A DNA stretch of 64,000 nt from positions 198,091-262,090 of the forward strand of contig CAXSFM010000005.1 in assembly GCA_964236735.1 (NCBI GenBank). The letters are read 5' to 3'. The translations under genes and the position numbers were made by a program. The notes under the pieces were generated by a model that was given only the letters and a program-made list of their open reading frames with translations, did no database searches and was not told the origin of the DNA. Numbering within the stretch: the stretch's first letter is position 1; every line of letters starts with the position of its first letter. Origin of the DNA: JAIVJG01 sp964236735. GTDB lineage: Bacteria > Acidobacteriota > Blastocatellia > Pyrinomonadales > Pyrinomonadaceae. Positions 16,766 through 23,604 of this stretch are shown piece after piece.

Positions 16766-17548
16766 ATGTTTAGACCGGGAAAAAATCCGAAAGATCAAAC
16801 ACACCCAGATGACACGGCTGACCACACGCCGCAACAACAACAGCAGCAATCCACTTCGTCCTATAACAGCAGCGCCGGCAGCGCCGGTTACGGCTCAAGC
16901 TCCGCGAGCGGCGGTGGCTCGACAGCAACAGACTATAATCAATCGGCGGTCAACACGCCGACCACCGGTCGCGCCGTCACTGAGAGCGAGTCTCTGGCGC
17001 GTGACATCAAAGAAGGCACGCTGACCGGCTTCGTCGGCAACGGCACTTCACTGACGGGCGAGGCCAGCTTCAAAGGAATGCTCCGCGTGGACGGGCATCT
17101 CTCAGGCCGCGTCTCTTCGCAGGACGGCACGCTCATCGTCTCGACCAACGGCAAAGTTGACGCTAACCTCGAAGTCGCCGTGGCGCAGATTTACGGCACC
17201 GTCACCGGCGACATCATCGCCACCAAGCGCATCGAGATGGGTCGCGTCTCGCGCGTCACCGGCAACATCCAGACGCCCGCGCTCGTCATCGAAAGCGGCG
17301 CGATCTTCGAGGGCAGTTGCCGCATGGCGCAGCCCAAAGAAGCCGCCGACAACAAACAGTCATCGAGTATGAAGACTGACGGCACGGCGTCTTCTTCCGC
17401 CGCCGCGACATCAAGCTCCGCGGCTTCTCCTTCATCCTCGTCTTCGACCGGCGCGTCTTCAGCGTCGAGAGACGCGGGCAAGAGCAGCAGCAGTAGCAGC
17501 ACGCCAGAGGTCAAAAGCGCTACTGGCACTGACGCCGCCGCGAGTTGA
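16766..17548 (+). CDS. bactofilin-family cytoskeletal protein with disordered tails
   Basis: The central part (about residues 85-195) is a bactofilin domain: repeated short beta strands with glycine turns, such as GNGTSLTGEASFKGMLRVDG and GTVTGDIIATKRIEMG. These right-handed beta-helix proteins polymerise without nucleotide at the inner face of the membrane and shape cells or place envelope machinery. The 80-residue N-terminal tail is rich in Gln, Ser and Gly. The 65-residue C-terminal tail is almost only Ser, Ala and Thr with a few charged residues. Such tails are common in bactofilins, but the Ser-rich one is long. The ATG at 16766 follows GTAGGGAGAATGCGAA, a good ribosome site. Confidence 0.9.
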   Translation: MFRPGKNPKDQTHPDDTADHTPQQQQQQSTSSYNSSAGSAGYGSSSASGGGSTATDYNQSAVNTPTTGRAVTESESLARDIKEGTLTGFVGNGTSLTGEASFKGMLRVDGHLSGRVSSQDGTLIVSTNGKVDANLEVAVAQIYGTVTGDIIATKRIEMGRVSRVTGNIQTPALVIESGAIFEGSCRMAQPKEAADNKQSSSMKTDGTASSSAAATSSSAASPSSSSSTGASSASRDAGKSSSSSSTPEVKSATGTDAAAS

Positions 17549-17591
17549 CACGCGCCAGACGGCGCACGCGCCAAGACGCGCGAGGTAGAGA

Positions 17592-17645
17592 AAGCTTCTC
17601 GAAGGATGGACTCTGTTAAAGTCTTCCTTCGAGAAGCTTCGTTTT
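17592..17645 (+). terminator. Rho-independent terminator after the bactofilin gene
   Basis: A perfect 15-bp stem (AAGCTTCTCGAAGGA, 17592-17606, with TCCTTCGAGAAGCTT, 17625-17639) and an 18-base loop are followed by CGTTTT, 43 bases after the bactofilin stop. Confidence 0.85.
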
Positions 17646-17707
17646 AAGCAGGCGGGTAAAAGTTTTCAAGGCGTTAATATTGCAAAGGTGGCGATGTTTT
17701 CGGGAGC

Positions 17708-17743
17708 TTCACTTTTGCCTTTTGCCTTTATACTTTTGCCTTC
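17708..17743. repeat. TTTTGCC tandem words
   Basis: CACTTTTGCCTTTTGCC and a further ACTTTTGCCTTCC form a short run of the TTTTGCC word that recurs at 21860-21908 and in the loop of the repeat near 27890. It lies in the 305-base gap before the oxidoreductase alpha gene, which otherwise holds only the terminator at 17592-17645. Confidence 0.6.
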
Positions 17744-17853
17744 CCGCTTATAAGTTTGGGTTCGCGCGGCGCGGCTGTTAAAATGCGCGCCAGAGTTTGA
17801 TCGCCCGCAAAGCTATAAATCCCACGGACACCGAAGGATCATCCGAAAAGATT

Positions 17854-19722
17854 ATGAGCGCTATCATTGACACACCACCCATCACAGAGCTTGAGAGAAA
17901 CGTCGAGGAAGTCGAGACCGTCACCATTCGCTTCGCCGGCGACTCCGGCGACGGAATGCAACTGACGGGGACGCAGTTCACGAACACCTCCGCCGTCCTC
18001 GGCAACGACATCTCGACCTTGCCCGACTTCCCCGCGGAGATACGCGCGCCTGCCGGTTCACTTCCCGGCGTCTCCGGCTTCCAACTCAACTTTTCGAGCC
18101 GCGACATCCGCACGCCCGGCGACCAGCCGAACGTCCTCGTCGCGATGAACCCCGCCGCGCTCAAAGTTAACTTGTCAGACCTCGAAGACGGCGGCACGAT
18201 CATCGTCAACACGGACGAGTTCAACAAAGAGAATTTGAAGAAAGCCGCCTACGCCGTCAGCCCGCTCGAAGACGAGACGCTCAAAGGCTATCGCGTCCAT
18301 CGCTTGCCGATTACGACTCTGAACATCCGCGCGCTGCAAGAGGCGGGCGTCAAGCTGTCGCGCAAGGAGATGGATCGCTGCAAAAATTTCTTCGCGCTCG
18401 GCGTGCTCTACTGGCTCTACGACCGCCCGATGGAAGGCTCGCTCGAATGGGTCAGGACGAAATTCGCGAAACTGCCGGAAGTCGCGCGCGCGAATGAAAT
18501 CGCCTTGAAGACCGGCTACAATTTCGCCGACACGACGGAAGTTTTCACAACGCACTACACGGTGCGGAAGGCCGTCATCGCGCCGGGCAAGTACCGCAAG
18601 ATTACCGGAAACGAAGCGACGGCCATCGGTTTCGTCGCGGCGTCGCAACTCTCCGGTCGCCCGCTCTTCTACGGCTCGTATCCGATTACGCCCGCGTCCG
18701 ACATCCTGCATGAACTCGCGCGCCACAAAAATTTCGGCGTCAAAACTTTTCAGGCTGAAGATGAAATCGCGGCGGTCTGCGCGGCCATCGGCGCATCTTT
18801 CACCGGACACATCGGTTTGACGGGCACGAGCGGCCCCGGCGTCGCGCTCAAACAGGAAGCTATCGGCCTCGCCGTGATGACCGAGTTGCCGCTCGTCATC
18901 ATCAACGTCCAGCGCGGCGGCCCGTCAACAGGTTTGCCGACGAAGACCGAGCAGGCCGATTTGTTTCAAGCCGTGTGGGGCAGAAACGGCGAGTGCCCCG
19001 CAATTGTGATTGCGCCCGCGACGCCCGCTGATTGCTTCGACATGGCGATTGAGGCCGTGCGCCTCGCCTTCAAATACATGACGCCGGTCTTCTATCTCTC
19101 GGACGGCTATCTCGCGAACGGCGCGGAGCCGTGGCGTCTGCCCGCGATTGATGAGCTGCCGAAGATCGAAGTGAAGTTCGCAGACGAACCGGCAAACTTC
19201 CTGCCCTACAAGCGCGACGAAGCGACGCTTTCTCGCCCTTGGGCATTGCCCGGCACGCCCGGATTAGAGCATCGCGTCGGCGGCATCGAGAAACAGCACG
19301 AGACCGGCAACGTCAACTACGATCCCGAAAACCATCACTTCATGGTGCTGCTGCGGCAGGCCAAAGTTGACCGCGCCGCGCAGGACATCCCAGACGTGGA
19401 AGTCTTCGGCGACCAGACCGGCAAAGTGCTCGTGCTCGGCTGGGGTTCGACCTACGGCTCGATCACGTCGGCGGTCGAGAAGTTGCGCGAAGAAGGCAAG
19501 TCGGTCTCAAGCGCGCATCTGCGACACCTCAACCCGTTCCCCTCGAACCTCGGCGAAGTCCTGCGCGGTTTTGAGAAGGTCATCATTCCTGAGATGAATC
19601 TCGGCCAACTCTGCACAATGATTCGCGCGAAATACCTGGTGGACGCCGTCGCCTTCTCGAAGGTCAAGGGACGCCCGTTCCAGATACGCGAGATTATGCG
19701 GAAGGTCGAAGAGTATCTGTGA
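17854..19722 (+). CDS. korA: 2-oxoacid:ferredoxin oxidoreductase, fused gamma-alpha subunit (KorA type)
   Basis: The 622-residue protein joins a gamma domain (FAGDSGDGMQLTG at residues 28-39, through about 190) to the alpha-type thiamine-diphosphate domain (GNEATAIGFVAAS, YPITPASDILHELA, TGTSGPGVALKQEA). This arrangement is typical of two-subunit KorAB enzymes, which decarboxylate a 2-oxoacid, usually 2-oxoglutarate, to the acyl-CoA and reduce ferredoxin. The beta subunit is at 20455-21618. There is no ferredoxin domain in this chain. The frame is open from a TTG at 17797, but the ATG at 17854 fits relatives and lies 15 bases after an AAGGA. Whether the substrate is 2-oxoglutarate or another 2-oxoacid is not decided by sequence alone. 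Confidence 0.9.
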   Translation: MSAIIDTPPITELERNVEEVETVTIRFAGDSGDGMQLTGTQFTNTSAVLGNDISTLPDFPAEIRAPAGSLPGVSGFQLNFSSRDIRTPGDQPNVLVAMNPAALKVNLSDLEDGGTIIVNTDEFNKENLKKAAYAVSPLEDETLKGYRVHRLPITTLNIRALQEAGVKLSRKEMDRCKNFFALGVLYWLYDRPMEGSLEWVRTKFAKLPEVARANEIALKTGYNFADTTEVFTTHYTVRKAVIAPGKYRKITGNEATAIGFVAASQLSGRPLFYGSYPITPASDILHELARHKNFGVKTFQAEDEIAAVCAAIGASFTGHIGLTGTSGPGVALKQEAIGLAVMTELPLVIINVQRGGPSTGLPTKTEQADLFQAVWGRNGECPAIVIAPATPADCFDMAIEAVRLAFKYMTPVFYLSDGYLANGAEPWRLPAIDELPKIEVKFADEPANFLPYKRDEATLSRPWALPGTPGLEHRVGGIEKQHETGNVNYDPENHHFMVLLRQAKVDRAAQDIPDVEVFGDQTGKVLVLGWGSTYGSITSAVEKLREEGKSVSSAHLRHLNPFPSNLGEVLRGFEKVIIPEMNLGQLCTMIRAKYLVDAVAFSKVKGRPFQIREIMRKVEEYL

Positions 19723-19738
19723 GGCAAGGACGTTGACG

Positions 19739-20383
19739 ATGAAGGCTTCCGCTCCAACCATTGACGCGCGTTCGATTCACGACGTGTATGCGGAAGGCGT
19801 GCGCTATTTTATGGGCGAGGGAAACATCAACCGCGCGCTCGCGCAACTCTCCGCCGATTTGGAGCGACACGGCATCGAGTACATGGTCATCGGCGCGGTC
19901 GCTCTGATGGCTTACGGCTATCCGCGCTTCACCGAAGACATTGATTTAGTGTTGACGAAGGAAGGTCTCGAAACTTTTCACCGCGAACTGGTCGGACTCG
20001 GATACGTGCCCGCGTTTCAGGGAGCGCGCAAGAAATTTCGCGCGACGCAGAGCGGTGTTCCCGTCGAGTTCATCAGCGCAGGCGAATATCCCGGCGACGG
20101 CCAGCCGAAGCCCGTCAGTTTTCCAGACCCCGCCGATGCTTCGATTGACATTGACGGCGTGCGAATCGCGACCATTGAGTGTCTTGTGGAACTCAAGCTC
20201 GCCTCCGGCATGACCGCGCCAGACCGTCTCAAAGATTTGGCGGACGTGCAGGAGTTAATCAAGTTTCGCGGCCTCACGTCCGACTTCGCCGGCGCGCTCG
20301 ATCCTTACGTGCGCGAGCAATATTTGCGTCTGTGGGAGGCTATCCAACAAGGCCAGCACAGGGACGACGAGAGCGAAAGTTAA
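19739..20383 (+). CDS. nucleotidyltransferase-fold protein between korA and korB
   Basis: This 214-residue protein has the signature of the DNA polymerase-beta-like nucleotidyltransferase fold: GAVALMAYGYPRFTEDIDLVL at about residues 49-69, with the Asp-x-Asp pair. The third acidic position seems to be the Glu of VPVEFIS, where many relatives have Asp. Similar proteins occur as stand-alone nucleotidyltransferases or as parts of toxin-antitoxin pairs (AbiEii/MenT-like). No partner antitoxin is present. It starts 16 bases after korA with AAGGA eight bases before the ATG, and korB follows 71 bases later, so it seems to be carried in the kor operon. A link with 2-oxoacid metabolism is not established. 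Confidence 0.78.
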   Translation: MKASAPTIDARSIHDVYAEGVRYFMGEGNINRALAQLSADLERHGIEYMVIGAVALMAYGYPRFTEDIDLVLTKEGLETFHRELVGLGYVPAFQGARKKFRATQSGVPVEFISAGEYPGDGQPKPVSFPDPADASIDIDGVRIATIECLVELKLASGMTAPDRLKDLADVQELIKFRGLTSDFAGALDPYVREQYLRLWEAIQQGQHRDDESES

Positions 20384-20454
20384 CGATTATTATTCAAGTC
20401 AGTTGGTAATAATCTGTCGGAGTGATCCGTAAATTGTTCGAGAGGAAACAAACG

Positions 20455-21618
20455 ATGAGCAGCAACGGAAACGGCACGAACGAAAATGAAATGGAGATGG
20501 ACGGCGCGCTGGTGGATGAAGGCGCGGGCGGCGGAAACGTGTCGGGCGGCGGCCCTTCGCCGGAGAGCGAGCCGGGTTCGGTCGTAGCGGGCGCTCCTGC
20601 TCCGCCGCCGGGCAAGTTGACGAAGGCTGATTTCACTTCGGATCAGGAAGTGCGCTGGTGTCCGGGCTGCGGCGACTACGCCATCTTGAACAACGTGCAG
20701 AAGGTGATGCCGGAACTTGGCGTGCCGCGCGAGAAGGTCGTCTTCGTCAGCGGCATCGGTTGCTCGTCGCGGTTTCCGTACTACATGAACACCTACGGCT
20801 TCCACTCGATTCACGGTCGCGCGCCGGCCATCGCAACAGGGATAAAGTCGTCGAACCCGGAGTTGAGCGTGTGGGTCATCACCGGCGACGGCGACGCGCT
20901 CTCCATCGGCGGCAACCATTTCATGCACGCCATCCGTCGCAATCTCGACATCAACTACATCCTCTTCAACAATCGCATCTACGGTTTGACGAAAGGGCAA
21001 TACAGCCCGACGAGTGAGTTCGGCAAGAAGACGAAGTCCACGCCGATGGGCGTCATTGATTATCCGATCAATCCTGCGTCGCTCGCCATCGCGTCGGAGG
21101 CGACGTTCGTCGCGCGCTCGATAGACATAGACGTGAAGCATCTCGGCGCGACCGTGCAGGCGGCGGCGCGTCACAAAGGCATCTCGTTCGTCGAGGTCTA
21201 TCAAAACTGCAATATCTTCAACGACAACGCCTTTGATTCATTCGCCGAGCGCAGCGTACGCGCTGAAAACGTCCTCTATCTTGAGCACGGCCAGCCGATG
21301 GTCTTCGGCAAGAATAGAGACCGTGGCATCCGCATGAACGGCACGCTGCCCGAAGTCATTCAACTCGGCAGCGAGACGGGCTTAAATGAAAACGACGCGC
21401 TCGTCCACGACGCGCACGAGCGAGACCCTTCCGTCGCCTTCATGCTCGCGCGCATGGAGCACCCGGCGTTCCCGCAACCCGTCGGCATCTTCCGTGACGT
21501 GCAGCGCGAAACTTACGAAAACCTGCTCGCACAACAGATAGAAACTGCCATCGCGCAGAAGGGTGCGGGCAGCCTCGAAAAACTCATCAACAGCGGCGAG
21601 ATGTGGACGGTTGATTAG
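20455..21618 (+). CDS. korB: 2-oxoacid:ferredoxin oxidoreductase, beta subunit (KorB type)
   Basis: The 387-residue chain binds thiamine diphosphate and one [4Fe-4S] cluster. Cys69 and Cys72 in CPGCGDY and a further Cys in GIGCSSRF are the usual cluster ligands, and ITGDGDALSIGGNHF is the diphosphate-binding region. It completes KorA to the active enzyme. An N-terminal extension of about 55 residues, rich in Gly, Pro, Glu and Asn, precedes the conserved part and looks disordered; it is absent from typical KorB. The ATG at 20455 has AGAGGAAAC at correct spacing, so the extension is very probably translated. A terminator follows at 21772-21811. Confidence 0.93.
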   Translation: MSSNGNGTNENEMEMDGALVDEGAGGGNVSGGGPSPESEPGSVVAGAPAPPPGKLTKADFTSDQEVRWCPGCGDYAILNNVQKVMPELGVPREKVVFVSGIGCSSRFPYYMNTYGFHSIHGRAPAIATGIKSSNPELSVWVITGDGDALSIGGNHFMHAIRRNLDINYILFNNRIYGLTKGQYSPTSEFGKKTKSTPMGVIDYPINPASLAIASEATFVARSIDIDVKHLGATVQAAARHKGISFVEVYQNCNIFNDNAFDSFAERSVRAENVLYLEHGQPMVFGKNRDRGIRMNGTLPEVIQLGSETGLNENDALVHDAHERDPSVAFMLARMEHPAFPQPVGIFRDVQRETYENLLAQQIETAIAQKGAGSLEKLINSGEMWTVD

Positions 21619-21771
21619 CGATTTTCGATGTCTGCGTTTCTTAACTGCAATGCAATGTGTTTGCAACCAAGCATTTGCGAAGCATGGGTATGATGTTCAT
21701 GTTCAGAGCGGGCAACGAATCTTCCTTCTGGGAATGAGTGAAACTTTGGGGCAGGCCACGCGAGTGGCTTT

Positions 21772-21811
21772 GAGGCGGCAGGCTTATGGGGGGCCTGTCG
21801 CCTCTTCTTTT
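21772..21811 (+). terminator. Rho-independent terminator of the kor operon
   Basis: GAGGCGGCAGGC (21772-21783) pairs with GCCTGTCGCCTC (21793-21804), 12 bp with one G-U, around a 9-base loop, followed by TTCTTTTT. It lies about 150 bases after the korB stop. Confidence 0.8.
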
Positions 21812-21817
21812 TGCAAA

Positions 21818-21908
21818 GGCAAAAGGTACAAGTGAAGGTCAGGGCGCGTGCAGCCTGTTTTCACTTTTGCCTTTTGCCTCTTACCTTTTTACTTTTGCTT
21901 TTTGCCTT
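21818..21908. repeat. TTTTGCC-type inverted repeat
   Basis: GGCAAAAGGTACAAGTGAA (21818-21836) pairs with TTCACTTTTGCCTTTTGCC (21860-21878) with two mismatches, and further TTTTGCC words follow to 21908. The right part encodes the last residues and the stop of the small minus-strand frame at 21881-22192. Confidence 0.7.
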
Positions 21909-22192
21909 GCTTTGAACACTCGCTCGCCGCCTGATTCTCCAAGTGGTTGCCTTGCGGGAATCGCGGCTGGTACGGATGGTGAGTTATCGCTTGGCGCTTC
22001 ACCGTCGCTCGCAACTTGCTGCGACGATTCGTCATTAAAAAATTTGCTCGCGCTCTTACGCCGCCCGCTCAGTGCCGGCGTGGTTTGTTCATCCTCTGTG
22101 GATTTGCTTAAAGGGCTGCGCTCGTCGCCCATCTGTTGACCGCGTCGCTGGTCTGGAATGCCCGCTTTGCTTTGCGCTTTTTTGCTGACCAT
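21881..22192 (-). CDS. small hydrophilic protein of unknown function
   Basis: This frame encodes 103 residues rich in Ser, Gln, Glu, Arg and Lys, without hydrophobic segments, and is probably disordered. The support is the start region: GAGGAG lies nine bases before the ATG at 22192 (six before a GTG at 22195), a strong ribosome site. The C-terminal residues (KARQKAKVKR) and the stop are encoded by the TTTTGCC repeat, so the original end may have been replaced. It lies 65 bases downstream of the antiporter gene on the same strand. I do not recognise a family. It could be spurious. Confidence 0.45.
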   Translation of the reverse strand: MVSKKAQSKAGIPDQRRGQQMGDERSPLSKSTEDEQTTPALSGRRKSASKFFNDESSQQVASDGEAPSDNSPSVPAAIPARQPLGESGGERVFKARQKAKVKR

Positions 22193-22257
22193 CACTGCTG
22201 TCTCCTCTGTTGTTCAAGTCGCTCACAACTGACGCGCGTTGCTGCTGTTGATGATGT

Positions 22258-23580
22258 TTACTCCGCAGCCTCGGCGCGTGTCTCTCGATTCGATTTCTTC
22301 TTCGCCTGACGCGGCGTGCGCTCAAGCGACCACTTGAGCAGCGGCGGCGTGACGAGCGTCGTGATAATGACCATCAGGACGATTGCGCCGAACGTCTCCG
22401 CGCCGACGACGGGCTCGCTTGAGCCGCGACCATCGGGAAACAAGAGCGTCGCGCCAAGACCCGCGAAAATCAGTCCGACTTCTCCGCGCGGAATCATCCC
22501 TAAACCTACAGCCAGACGATTCGCCTTGCGCTCAAGCACGCCGAGCGAGCAGACCTGCTTGCCAATAATCGCCGCCAACGTCAACGCCAGCGCGAAGCCG
22601 AGCACGTCGAGACGCGCGAAAACACGCAGGTCAACTTTCAATCCCATCAACACGAAAAAGACGGGCACGAGCAGCGCGCTCACCGGCGCGAGCAATTCCG
22701 TCAGCGTCCGCTCGCCGCGTTTGACGAACGACTCGAAGTGGACTTCCTCGAGCGCCAGTCCGGCGGCGAATGCGCCGACGATGGGAGCGAGACCGGCAAG
22801 CGACGCGGCCCACGCGAGCATAAAGCAGAAGGCGATGGCGAACGCCACCAGCACGCCGCGACTCTCCATCCTTGAGCCTGCGCCGCGAAACAAATGCGGC
22901 ACGACGAACTGCCCGACGAGAATCGCGCCCGCGAGAAACGCAACGGACTTCAACGCAATCAAGGCGACGCTTGAGAGTTGCAACGACTCGCCCGCCGCAC
23001 CGCTCTTGATCGCACCCGCGATGACGGCCAGCACGAGCAGCCCCATTACGTCGTCAATCACCGCCGCGCCGAGAATGATGCGCGACTCGCGATCACGCAG
23101 TCGCCCCAAATCTTTCAGCACGCGCGCCGTGATGCCGACGCTCGTCGCGCACAGCGTCGCGCCGATGAAGACGTGCGCGAGCGTCGGCGCATTGGGGAGA
23201 AAATATACGGCGACCGCCCAGCCGAGAAAAAACGGGACGATGACGCCGAGCGTCGCCACCACAAGCGATGACCAGCCGACCTCTACCATCTCACGCAGAT
23301 TCGTTTCCAGCCCGACCTCAAAGAGCAGCACGATGACGCCGATCTCTGCCAGCGCGTTGATGACCGCGTCCGTCCGCAGAATTTCGATGGAAGTGACGCC
23401 GAAGAGCGCGAGCGAGCCGACGAGAATGCCGCCGACAAGCTCGCCGAGCACCGCCGGTTGTTTGAGTTTCGAGAAAAGTTCGCCGCCGAGTTTCGCCACC
23501 AGCAGCATCAACGCTATCGAGAGCAACACGAACGGGTCAAGCCCATGCACCGGCGCAGAAGAAGAATCCGCCACCATCAT
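22258..23580 (-). CDS. CPA2-family cation:proton antiporter (KefB/NapA type)
   Basis: The 440-residue protein has about 12-13 membrane helices across its whole length and the sequence character of the monovalent cation:proton antiporter-2 family: KLKQPAVLGELVGGILVGS near residue 40 and ITARVLKDLGRLRDRESRIILGAAVIDDVMGLLVLA near 150-185. The Asp pair in AAVIDDVMG is the expected ion-binding site. It probably exchanges Na+ or K+ for protons. It lacks the C-terminal TrkA-N domain of KefB/KefC and ends in a short Lys/Arg-rich tail. ATG codons at 23580 and 23577 are both possible; GGGGG precedes them. Confidence 0.88.
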   Translation of the reverse strand: MMVADSSSAPVHGLDPFVLLSIALMLLVAKLGGELFSKLKQPAVLGELVGGILVGSLALFGVTSIEILRTDAVINALAEIGVIVLLFEVGLETNLREMVEVGWSSLVVATLGVIVPFFLGWAVAVYFLPNAPTLAHVFIGATLCATSVGITARVLKDLGRLRDRESRIILGAAVIDDVMGLLVLAVIAGAIKSGAAGESLQLSSVALIALKSVAFLAGAILVGQFVVPHLFRGAGSRMESRGVLVAFAIAFCFMLAWAASLAGLAPIVGAFAAGLALEEVHFESFVKRGERTLTELLAPVSALLVPVFFVLMGLKVDLRVFARLDVLGFALALTLAAIIGKQVCSLGVLERKANRLAVGLGMIPRGEVGLIFAGLGATLLFPDGRGSSEPVVGAETFGAIVLMVIITTLVTPPLLKWSLERTPRQAKKKSNRETRAEAAE

Positions 23581-23604
23581 CTGATGCCCCCGGCTACGAC
23601 GAGT

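Noticed and set aside
22316..23584. A 422-codon plus-strand frame opposite the antiporter gene
   Set aside because: Its translation is Ser/Thr/Pro-rich low complexity, and the minus-strand frame is a clear membrane transporter.
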